DNA of 64,000 bases from Yponomeuta sedellus (taxonomy: Eukaryota > Arthropoda > Insecta > Lepidoptera > Yponomeutidae). Within the stretch, counting starts at the first letter, position 1; the number at the start of each line of letters is the position of its first letter. A model generated the notes under the pieces. That model ran no database searches, had not been told where the DNA came from, and worked only from the letters and a program-made list of their open reading frames with translations. Positions 23,925-34,064 of this stretch are shown here, one piece after another. A program made the position numbers and the translations under genes. Location: NCBI GenBank assembly GCA_934045075.1, contig OW203725.1, forward strand, positions 25,273,714-25,337,713. Direction: 5' to 3'.

Positions 23925-24735
23925 ACGTTACCACCGATAAGTAATCAATTACAAATTTGAATGTCATGATTTGTTGGACTTGAAAGCTCAACTATTTACA
24001 ACATTAGACCCAGGCTTATTTTATAGTTGTAAACGGTGATGAAAATCGTCAGGAACCTTAGTGTTGGAGTTGTTCACATACCTCAGCATTTGAAGTCGCT
24101 AGTAGGCTATGGGCACGCGTCCTCTTCCTCTGTGAGCAAGCCTGTACCCTGCAGTGGAACGCACTCATTACAGGCTTATGTCATGAAAATAGTCGCCTTG
24201 ACATAACTTTTTTCGTGAAGGGTCACAAGTCGAGAGAAAGTATTTTGTCTTTACTGTAGCCGCAAACAGTAGATATCTTTGAATGTGGTGTTACATTGTG
24301 GTGACAGCTGATGCCCGGAGTAGCCTGGTGCACTCCAGGGTGGTCCGCCGGCAGGCAGCAGCCCTGCTGGCAGTCGCGTGAGCCGTCAGCCGTCTCCGCT
24401 GACGTCCGTAATGAACCGTCATTACCTGCCATGCCGCAGACGCATTTATTATATTACGTCCACTAGTTATCATAAGCAGACTCGTCTTGTGACTTCGTTC
24501 GTTGATTGTTTATGGGCGACAAGTTTCAGTTTCTATGTTTTTGTCTTTAGAACTCTGAATATGCGTTAGTGCATTTATTTTATTTTGTTTGTTTAGAACA
24601 CAAAACAAGTAACAGACATATTTACCAAATTGACATACATTATAGATCAGATCTAGCCTATAACCCTAAACTTGTGTACCTAGCATGCACTTAGAGTAAC
24701 TAGATTAGATTGAAAAATTATATTAATTTATTTTA
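23925..24735. other. Intergenic sequence with repeat debris
   Basis: A LINE-tail-like ctgtaccctgcagtggaacg lies at 24,147-24,166. A GC-rich block at 24,300-24,420 keeps open frames with several cysteines on the minus strand, but none shows the LE cysteine spacing, so it is not assigned to the laminin gene. Confidence 0.35.
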
Positions 24736-24740
24736 ATCTC

Positions 24741-24848
24741 TCAGGGTGCACTGAAAGCGCCACGGATAGCTTCTATAAATACGTGAAATTTATGAAAAAT
24801 ATCTATGTCCACATCTCCTGCCACCTGACCGTTGTAAGTACGACGCAT
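24741..24848 (-). CDS. Candidate terminal exon of an unidentified minus-strand gene
   Basis: A pyrimidine-rich tract ending ccattgttag provides a good acceptor. The open frame that follows reads MRRTYNGQVAGDVDIDIFHK, then FHVFIEAIRGAFSAP and a TGA stop. An AATAAA signal follows within about 20 nt. Residue mix and the acceptor-stop-poly(A) arrangement look like a real last exon, but I do not recognise the protein and no upstream partner exon is visible. It could also be a chance ORF; the frame is open upstream to an ATG at 24,926. Confidence 0.25.
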   Translation of the reverse strand: MRRTYNGQVAGDVDIDIFHKFHVFIEAIRGAFSAP

Positions 24849-24929
24849 CCTAACAATGGGGTTGTAAAAAGAAGCATTTTTTTTGTAAGTTTCTAAAGGG
24901 AAGAGTAGAGGTTTATTTAAGTACAATGA

Positions 24930-26215
24930 TGACAGAGCGTTCAGCTATCGTGACATTATTTTTATTTAATAGAAGATTTCATGCTATTGACATTATGTAA
25001 CAATGGATTAGCCTGATCTAGGAATGGTCCTAGACTCTGTTAATAAATGCAAAAGTGGAAAATACCATCGTCAGTGTACGAAAGATCTATAAATTCGATT
25101 GCTGCTTCAAGTTCACTCGCACAAAGGCACTGAATTTAACATAAACATCTGTCGAATTCAGTGACACTTTTGCAGGAGAATTAATTCGCAGGATTTTGAG
25201 TGCTTAAGATAATATTTTAATGTTTCAAACGCTTTCCGCAAAGTCAAAATAATACGAATACGAATTTTGTCGTCAGTGATTTCGATTAGCAGTAGAAAGG
25301 CTACAGGCACTGCATAGATAGTGCTGATCTAGTGAAAGTGCATGCTAAGTGCACATGAACCTTTACAATTTTGCACTCTACACAGTTTTCTACCTGTTAT
25401 ACCAGACTTACTGTTACGATGCGGGCGACTTTTAGTCTTGAGTTGATCACAGGTAACATTGCCAGCGCTTACCCTAAATTTAATAATAGCTAGCCAAATA
25501 ATCACTTTCAGTGATATTCAACGGGCTATGTCCAGCAGTGGACTACATAATATAGCCTGAAGAAGAAGAAGTTATTTTCAACGTTGTATGGAAAGTGTTG
25601 AGTTACTTTCTTACACTCTCTGTGCAAGATAAACGAACCAACTCACAGTATATCTTCTGTAGTTTAGGATAACTTGAATAGAGATAAGTAACGACACCGG
25701 TGTATGATATATACCTGTGTCATTGCGCTGCACGGGTGAGATGATAGTGTTTAGGAATAAGTAGCAGGCTGAATGGGGCCCGCGATCTACTTAATTAGTA
25801 TCAGTACCTCCGTTGGAGTTATGTAAATGATGTCTGTTTATTTGTAGATTTTTCGGGTTCCGTACCAGAAACCAACAGGGCTCTTTTATTTATACTAGGC
25901 TGTTTGTCTATCTTTTGTTTGATCACCTCATTCCTGACCTAGAAAATAACAACGGTTTTCTATTGTCAATTTGAAGGTCATAACTCAAGAGGCTTTATCT
26001 CTTGAACTGTGTTATGGGTAGCTTACCGAAAATTTTACGCGATGTTTGGCCGATTGAAAAGCAGATTTTTAAAAAAATACAAAAGGTAAAGGTGTATGCG
26101 GGTCCCCAAACAAGATTCGTGATTATCAGTTTTTTATTTCTTTGTCGTTATAATGGTAATACGAGTATATGCAAGTGTCACACCTGGTGTGAGTAACGAG
26201 TACTAAACACAAAAA
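24930..26215. other. Intergenic sequence with a LINE tail
   Basis: A reversed LINE tail (gggctatgtccagcagtgga, then gaagaagaagaa) lies at 25,525-25,575. At 25,853 the phrase tttcgggttccgtacc is a common insect repeat motif. No gene is visible. Confidence 0.4.
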
Positions 26216-26228
26216 TAAAACAAAGTTT

Positions 26229-26785
26229 TTTTAAAAACTTATTTAGAGGCTAAAAATTTCACCCATGCCGGGATTCGAACCCGCAACCTCTGGCTATCCG
26301 TGCCAGCGCTCTACCAATTGAGCCAATGGGCGACTCACCGGCATCAGTGAAATTTCGAACCTCTTTACACTATTCTCTGTATTACGTACAGGCAGCGACA
26401 TCTGGCTTAAGCAAATTGCATCACTTACAGCCCCGACTACCTACTTTGCACTTAGGTTTTACATCGAAACGATATCACTGTACCCACATGATTATACTAT
26501 TTTTATTTTTAATGCACTAACCCGTGCTAAGGACAAATTTAAAAACCTATTTAGAGGCTAAAAATTTCACCCATGCCGGGATTCGAACCCGCAACCTCTG
26601 GCTATCCGTGCCAGCGCTCTACCAATTGAGCCAATGGGCGACTCACCGGCATCAGTGAAATTTCGAACCTCTTTACACTATTCTCTGTATTACGTACAGG
26701 CAAAAAAAAAAATATTTTTTTGCCTCTAAATAGGTTTTTAAATTTGTCCTTAGCACGGGTTAGTGCATTAAAAATAAAAATAGTA
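26229..26785. mobile_element. Family A element, two monomers plus inverted tail
   Basis: Minus-orientation tRNA-like domains at 26,260-26,331 and 26,568-26,639 (308 bp apart). The element then switches to a plus-sense tail after an A-rich join at 26,702-26,720 and stops at aaaaatagt. The 12-bp duplication aaaacaaagttt flanks it (26,217-26,228 and 26,786-26,797). It belongs to the gcacgg sequence subtype. Confidence 0.9.
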
Positions 26786-27156
26786 AAAACAAAGTTTATT
26801 CGGATTCCCGCTTGGGGCTTCAAAAATATTTTTATTTATACGAATGTTAAATTGAAATGTGGTAATGAAGAGGCCTATACCCAGCGGTGGGGTTTACCGG
26901 GCTGATGATGATGAATGTTCAATTATTTTTTTTATTTATATATTTTTATGATGAAGCCCTCAGTGTGCGATCCAGACTCACCCTTGGTCAGTTTTTATAA
27001 TAACTTAATATCATAAAATATGACCAACTAGTTATTTCTCTAACTAGCACGTATGTCACTAGACCTCCCTGGATGGCACGTCGCAATAGATAGAGATACA
27101 AGAGTGGTCAGTTGGTGGTTGCATGGCCACCAACATAATAATATACCTAATTATAT

Positions 27157-27458
27157 TCTTTTTAATGCACTAACCCGTGCTAAGGACAATTTTAAAAAAA
27201 CCTATTAAGAGGTTAAAAATTCCCCCATGCCGGGACTCGAACCCGCGACCTCTGGCTGACCGTGCCAGCGCTCTCCCAACTTAGCCGATGGGAGACTCAC
27301 CGGCATCAGTGAAATTACAAACCTCTTTACAATACCCTCTGTATTACGTACAGGCAGTAACATCTGTCTGAAGAAATTTGCATCACTTGCAGCCCTTGCA
27401 GGGGTACAGCGATATCATTCCGATGTAAAACCTAACTGCAAAGTAAGGTACTCGGGGC
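27157..27458 (-). mobile_element. Family A element, old single monomer
   Basis: A diverged minus-orientation copy with tRNA-like domain at 27,222-27,293. It starts at the constant terminus (ttctttttaatgcactaacc) and breaks off near ggtactcggggct. Many substitutions suggest an old insertion. Confidence 0.8.
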
Positions 27459-27473
27459 TTTATGATTTTTATT

Positions 27474-27536
27474 CAACACATTATGATTTTTATTTGGGAT
27501 GTGGGACCCATCCCAAATAAAAATCATAATGTGTTG
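27474..27536. repeat. Perfect 27-bp inverted repeat with 9-nt loop
   Basis: Arm 27,474-27,500 (caacacattatgattttt...) is perfectly complementary to 27,510-27,536, with loop gtgggaccc. It directly abuts the truncated end of the family A copy at 27,458. Confidence 0.85.
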
Positions 27537-27539
27537 TGT

Positions 27540-29572
27540 GGGAACAATATTTTCTTCTTTACTTATATTACGCTTGTAGATATTAAATTTTTTTCGAAGA
27601 TATTTTCACAAAATACAATTATATTATAAGTACAGCGTTGTACCTTTGTTTAGACCTGAATTAAGCATATCTAAATCCTAGGTAATTATGTGCAATTTTA
27701 TTATTATGGCGCCTAAATAATGTCACTGGATTACGTAGCTACTACGTACTCTTTAGTTGTTGTTGTTTTATTTTTTCTTTAGCATCAATGTTGTGCTTTC
27801 ATTTCACTTCATTACCTTAGTAACACTCTCGTAACACTAATACTTGCAAGATTCAAACTTTGCTTAAAAACAGCACTACATCCCGCAGCACTGGGCAGAG
27901 CGTCAGTCCGAGTGCCAAGTTCTTCTATATTATAAATTGGTTTAAAATAACATTAAAGGGGCTTAATTCATAAAAAGTTTAGGTGATGGATCAGGTTAGC
28001 ACAGGACCGTGAGGAATGGCGCAATAAAAAGGAGGCCTAAAAGGCCAATAAAAAGGTGGGCTGATTATAGATAGATATAGATAAATGTAAATAAATGGTT
28101 ATTCATTCATTAACAGTAAAAAAATGTATTCGTTTAACGTCATAAGGTGCGTGAATGCGTGTGTGTTCGTGTATGTATGTGTGTGTGTGTGTGTGTATGC
28201 TTGTATGTGTGTGCGTGCGTGTTGTGTTTGAGCATATTCAGAAAGTTGGGGCTTACAAACAGGGACAAATGGGTCTGGGGATTAGTAAATGCGTGGCAGA
28301 AAGCTTTCTTGTCATAAAAAGGACCCTTCAAAGTCCTCGACAGCTACGAGAAACCCCTTGATAAATAAAACATACGCGAAGCTAACGGAACTAAAATCGT
28401 GCGAGCAGCTAACTTATTTCCTCTGGGACGATGGCTTTTCTGGACGAGTACAGTCCTAGCCAATAGTATTAACTCCGGGGTCACCGCTGAAGCGTGCGGG
28501 AGGTAGTAAGTACCAGGAGGAGTAAAAACAATGAGTCAGACAGATCTCTAGCAGCTGATGTGACCCAGTGTCGATGTGGAGGCGATGCGACGCGATAGGC
28601 AAGTACAATCAGACACAACACAATTCCGAGAATATCCGTGTGATCATGGACTGTTGGAATTTGCATGGCAAAGAGTCTAGAAGAAGTAAGAGGTCGTGAT
28701 TTTACAATATCAATCACAAAAAAATAATTCAGAATTTCAGATGCAACACAGAGTATTAATCTAACTAAACAGAAAGCGCGAAGAGTAGCAAGCTTCAAAT
28801 AATGCGAGGCAATATAACGGCCGCGAAATGTCCTTTTAGCTTACAATAATATTCTCAAAAGTCCTTTACATTTTTTTTAGTCTATTAAATAACTATCAAC
28901 TTAATCCGCACATGATTGCATATTTACAAATGCCGCAAAATTCGCCAAAATGCGGTAAACTTGATGGAGGCGCATTCGCAAAATGTTCTAGCATGGCATT
29001 GAGGTAGTGAGTTAATTACTTATACCTTTTGAAAAACCTGGATTGATGGTAGGCTTAGTTTAAAATATAATTACGCTAAGCTTAGTTATGCAAAACTTGG
29101 CATAAAATGCTGTGCTTTCGTTCGATTGAAATATATAACTTTATTTATTTCGAACAACAAGATTCATATTTGTTAAGTACATTTTAAATTTATATTATGA
29201 ATTCATGGCAAAATTTTGCTAATATTGTAGATATGCCAACCAGCGTCCGTATGAAAGATAAAGCATTCTTCTACTCGTTTCACAACTAGGTGCCAAAAAA
29301 GAAGAAAAACCTCTGTCATATTCACATCTGCTGGCAAAACTTAGCTGCCAATGCGGCCGAAAGGGTCTAAACATTGTGTCAGCTGAGTTCGAAATGTTTA
29401 TGAAGTAATGCACCTTATAATGGCACGCAGCCAAACGATTCCTGTGAGATGATGGTCATCCAGTTATTATGAACGCATGTCAATAATAGCATTGGGGCCA
29501 AATTACAACAGGTGCTGACATATATTCACACACACGCACACACAAACACACACACACACAACTAAACTTAGT
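27540..29572. other. Intergenic sequence with simple repeats
   Basis: A (TG)n/(TATG) microsatellite lies at 28,157-28,225 and a (CA)n tract at 29,527-29,560. The open frames over the TG tract are artefacts. No gene recognised. Confidence 0.5.
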
Positions 29573-29584
29573 AATTAATATTCT

Positions 29585-30368
29585 TACACTATTTTTATTT
29601 TTAATGCACTAACCCGTGCTAAGGAACAAATTTAATACTGATGCCGTGAGTCGCCCATTGGCTCAATTGGTAGAGCGCTGGTACGGATAGCCAGAGGTTG
29701 CGGGTTCGAATCCCGGCATGGGTGAAATTTTTAGCCTCTAAATAGGTTTTTAAATTTGTTCCTTAGCACGGGTTAGTGCATTAAAAATAAAAATAGTGTA
29801 ATCATGTGGGTACAGTGATATCGTTCCGATGTTAAACCTAACTGCAAAGTAGGTAGTCGGGGCTGTAAGTAATGCAATTTGCTTAAGTCAGATGTCGCTG
29901 CCTGTACGTAATACAGAGAATATTGTAAAGAGGTTCGAAATTTCACTGATGCCGTGAGTCGCCCATTGGCTCAATTGGTAGAGCGCTGGTACGGATAGCC
30001 AGAGGTTGCGGGTTCGAATCCCGGCATGGGTGAAATTTTTAGCCTCTAAATAGGTTTTTAAATTTGTTCCTTAGCACGGGTTAGTGCATTAAAAATAAAA
30101 ATAGTGTAATCATGTGGGTACAGTGATATCGTTCCGATGTTAAACCTAACTGCAAAGTAGGTAGTCGGGGCTGTAAGTAATGCAATTTGCTTAAGTCAGA
30201 TGTCGCTGCCTGTACGTAATACAGAGAATATTGTAAAGAGGTTCGAAATTTCACTGATACCGTGAGTCGCCCATTGGCTCAATTGGTAGAGCGCTGGTAC
30301 GGATAGCCAGAGGTTGCGGGTTCGAATCCCGGCATGGGTGAAATTTTTAGCCTCTAAATAGGTTTTTA
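29585..30368. mobile_element. Family A element, three tRNA-like domains in tandem
   Basis: Starts with a 49-bp inverted tail (ttacactatttttattttta) and switches at about 29,635 into sense monomers. tRNA-like domains are at 29,653-29,724, 29,961-30,032 and 30,269-30,340, period 308 bp. Ends gcctctaaataggttttt. The 12-bp duplication aattaatattct flanks it (29,573-29,584 and 30,369-30,380). Monomers are nearly identical, so the array is young or homogenised. Confidence 0.92.
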
Positions 30369-30380
30369 AATTAATATTCT

Positions 30381-31990
30381 ACTAAAACTAAAGACAACCT
30401 CTTTTTTTTTACATTTTATTATATATTGTATCATATAACTGAGAATGAGCACTGCTTAGCTGCAGACCCTACTGCAGACCCTAAGCTACAGGGTCTTATC
30501 TCTCTTTTAGGAAGCAGAGGCTCCTCATCTTAGCATATTCACACATATTACTTTTGTATTAAATTAAAGTGTAACTTGATGCTAAGAGTAATGTATCATC
30601 TTTATGAATAAAAATACTTATTACTTATATAGACCACAGTAGTTTCAACTGTTTACTCAACATTTAACCCGAGTGGATGCAAATGAACTAACGAAACAGC
30701 CAATGCAAATTGCTCTCAATTGCGGGATACTCGTAAACGCATGATTGGGAATGCTAACGTGTTTGAATGGCCGGCTCCCTTGATAGTGCCATAAAACATC
30801 GCAGGAGATGCAATTACTTTTGTTTATTTTATAGGCATTTTAATCAGTCGTGCCTGCTTCGCGTAGGCCACTAACTTTTATGATCTATGAAGTCATGGCA
30901 CGATTACTGACATCTATTGCCATTACCAGCTGTTACGAAATGGGAGAGCAACTTGCAAATCATATTGTAATAAACCTACTGGCACCATTGGCTTCTCAGT
31001 ACCCCTAGTTATATACAACCTAGCTATGCTATTTAAATTTGTTGAAGGCGATTGGTTGTGGCTCCTACTGACACTAAATAGATGGGACCGTATTCGCTGG
31101 GACATTTTTTGTCTATCTGTGTGTTCTCGCATCGTGTAGAAATGTGTCGCATAATAATGGACAAATATAAATAATGGACGCATTTAAACTTTGAAAAAGT
31201 AGTAGTAACCTTTAACCTGTTAAAATGTGAATACTGCTTATCACGAATCGATTTGTCGATTGTCTGATTGGTGGTTAGTGGGAGGGAAATACCGTTTAAC
31301 TTTACTTAAACTGTTAGCCCTACCCACTAACTACAAATAAGAACAAACTCAACCGAGGTGCTATGACAAATCGGCAACCAGCGCCGCGCACAAAGAGGCG
31401 CATTTTTCAGCGCACGCGCCGCGGCTAGGCTTATCGGCCCAAAGCATTGTGGGAGAGGCGAGCAGGGTGCGCGGGATTCATGGGGCCGCAGATTAGATTG
31501 CGGCTACACGGCGCGGGCGCGCCCGCCGCCATTGTTGGTAATGAATGGAGCCGTGAACTTGCCGGTTCAGCTCCGGTGACTGAGGAATGGACTGAAATAC
31601 GCGAAAGTGCCGGCCGAAAGTTCTACCGCAAACATAAACGATTCAGTATAGTACAGAAAAAGAACAATTCACGACATTAGAGGTATGAGCCTTCTTAATG
31701 GACAGTTGTTAACAATTGAACAACACAGTGCGGTCGACTTTGGGGGATGAAGAAAGAAGTGGTCGCCCTCTGACGGCTGTTACGGAAAAAGGTGTCAGCT
31801 GTGAAAATTTTCATCCAGAACTATAGGCGAGTTACGTATCGGCAAACACGCAATAATTTGAATTAGTATGCCTTTACGAGATTCTTCCTCGCTTGAGGAG
31901 TTAGGTTCACGCTGGGCGCCGGGCAACCTCGGCGACGCTCAGAAGCAGATCCGAGTGGAATAGTGCCGTGATATGATAAACATGAAGCAG
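30381..31990. other. Intergenic sequence with a CpG-rich patch
   Basis: No gene recognised. The patch at 31,375-31,560 is CpG-rich and contains cgcccgccgccattgttgg, which includes a YY1-like gccgccat and a Sox-like cattgtt; it may be a promoter or enhancer, but there is no adjacent coding exon to support this. Confidence 0.35.
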
Positions 31991-31993
31991 GCT

Positions 31994-32359
31994 TGAAGCG
32001 CTCGTGGCCTAGGCGAACCGAGTGATTGGAATCAATCACTTGGTTAAGCAACAACAGGCGCGGTCAGGTACAGGATGGGTGAGCATCCCGTGACTACCGC
32101 TAGTGGCATTTTTCCGAGCGCTTCCGTGCTTCGCAAGGCACGTTAAGCCGTTGGTGCCGGCTGTCATATAATGGCAGTCGTTAAGCCATGTCAGAGGCCT
32201 TATGGGCGGCTTGATAACTTCTGACAGTAAGGCCCGCCACTGTCTTACAATCCACCACCAACCCGGACTTGGCCCCCGTGGTGGAGTATGGCCTAACCTT
32301 CCTGCGATGCAGGAAGAGACCCGTGCCCCAGCAGTGGGGACATACAAGGGTTGATAACG
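31994..32359 (-). mobile_element. 366-bp dispersed repeat, minus copy of an inverted pair
   Basis: Nearly identical to 32,780-33,143 in the opposite orientation, including ccttgcgaagcacggaagcg and tctgcatcgcaggaag-type phrases. Other copies are at 39,527-39,903, 52,486-52,850 and a fragment at 43,773-43,905. It lacks an obvious tRNA head or coding frame; it may be a SINE or a LINE 3' end. Confidence 0.75.
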
Positions 32360-32779
32360 AAGCAGGCTTGTCTCAGCGTGTTTACGATAAGTGATGAGTC
32401 CTGGATTTATCAATACGTTGCACAAACTAAGTGCTAGTCGGCGGTTTGGGTGTGTCAACGCGGAAACGGATCAAACTTTTGAAAATTTTACTATTTGGTG
32501 TCAATTCTACACTGTAAGTTGAAATAGCGGTTTAACTCAAAAACAGATAATTTCTTAAATATTATTTTTTACACAGGTAATTCTTCTTACGATGCCCTGC
32601 CGACTCGACTTCGAATATTGGGCAGGAAGAATATAAACTAGTCGAATCGCTGACACGAAAAGAAGAAGACTCCGACCAGCGAAGGTTGGCAGTCAGCTCC
32701 GGATACTTATGTCTCTGTCTCGCAAGGCAGAAGAACTCTGCAGCACTTGCCTTTCCAATTCACTCGCGTAGGTATCTCT

Positions 32780-33143
32780 CGTTATCAACCCTTGTATGTC
32801 CCCACTGCTGGGGCACGGGTCTCTTCCTGCATCGCAGGAAGGTTAGGCCATACTCCACCACGGGGGCCAAGTCCGGGTTGGTGGAGGATTGTAAGACAGT
32901 GGCGGGTCTTACTGTCAGAAGTTATCAAGCCGCCCATTAGGCCTCTGACATGGCTTTACGACTGCCATTATATGACAGCGGGCACCAACGGCTTAGCGTG
33001 CCTTGCGAAGCACGGAAGCGCTCGGAAAAATGCCACTAGTGGTAGTCACGGGACGCTCACCCATCCTGTACCTGACCGTGCCTTTTGTTGCTTAACTAAG
33101 TGATTGATTCCAATCACTCGGTTCGCCTAGGCCACGAGCGCTT
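32780..33143 (+). mobile_element. 366-bp dispersed repeat, plus copy of an inverted pair
   Basis: Begins atcaacccttgtatgtcccc and ends ggttcgcctaggccacgag. The 420-bp spacer to its inverted partner is not repeated elsewhere in the window. The pair could form a hairpin transcript of several hundred base pairs. Confidence 0.75.
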
Positions 33144-33499
33144 CTCAGCCAGGATAAATAAAAAAGTACTAGATAGAGTATTGGAAAGTACTATGGAGGC
33201 CTATACTATAAGCCTACCAGCAGATTGTGGATGATAGTAAAACACTGGATGTTGCTCCGTTGATATATTTTCCGCAAGTGTCACACATCACAACATCAAA
33301 CAATCGTGTCCTAGCGATATTTAAATCGGTGTCAGTCATGTATCGGGGTAGGATTATTACCGGCCAATACATGTGCGTACATATATCACCTTCAATATAG
33401 AGTAGATTGGCAATCGGATTGTCGTCCAGCCTGAGGTATGCTGGCCATCCGCTGATATTCAGTGAAGTTTGAGTCTTACAAGTAATCTAACCCGTAACT

Positions 33500-34062
33500 A
33501 ACACTAACCCGTGCTAAGGACCATTTTAAAAACGTATTTAGAGGCTTAAAATTCCACCCATGCCGGGATTCGAACCCGCGACCTCTGGCTATCCGTGCCA
33601 GCGCTATGTCCAACTGAGCTATTTGGCGACTCACGGGCATCCGTGAAATTTCGAACCTCTTTACAATATTATCTGTATTACGTACAGGCAACAACATCTG
33701 GCTGAAGTAATTTGCATCACTTGCAGCCCCGAGTACCTACTTTGCAGTTAGGTTCTACATCGGAATGTTATCGCTGTACCCACATGATTACATTCTTTTT
33801 AATGCATAACCTAACCTAACCTAACCTAACCCGTGCTAAGGACAATTTTAAAAACCTATTTAGAGGCTAAAAATTCGACCCATGCCGGGATCCGTGAAAT
33901 TTCGAACCTCTTTACTTAATTTCGAATCTTCGAAATTTCACGAATGCCGGTGAGTCACCCATTAGCTCAGTTGGAAAGAGCGTTGGCACGGATAGCCAGA
34001 GGTCGCGGGTTCGAATCCCGGCATGGGTGGAATTTTTAGCCTCTAAATAGGTTTTTAAAATA
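33500..34062. mobile_element. Family A element, old inverted composite
   Basis: A minus-orientation part (tRNA-like domain 33,555-33,627, damaged A-box) is followed at about 33,800 by (cctaa)n-like repeats (aacctaacctaacctaacc) and a second inverted tail. Then a plus-orientation tRNA-like domain (33,957-34,029) and tail end the element. It is strongly diverged, gcacgg subtype. The cctaa run resembles a short telomere-type tract. Confidence 0.8.
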
Positions 34063-34064
34063 TT

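Noticed and set aside
24223..24440. Cysteine-containing minus-strand frames as a further laminin LE exon
   Set aside because: Cysteine spacing and glycine positions do not fit LE modules in any frame and no matching phase-1 acceptor is evident.
28140..28361. Frames across the TG microsatellite
   Set aside because: Product of simple-repeat translation (Cys/Val or His/Thr runs).
29585..30368. Hammerhead ribozyme in the family A monomer
   Set aside because: Neither strand has a CUGANGA box in proper relation to a GAAA box; the closest string (ctgatgccg) lacks the needed bases.
32036..33103. Open frames of 118-140 codons as genes
   Set aside because: The same peptide appears from both members of an inverted repeat pair and at other dispersed copies, so it is repeat sequence.
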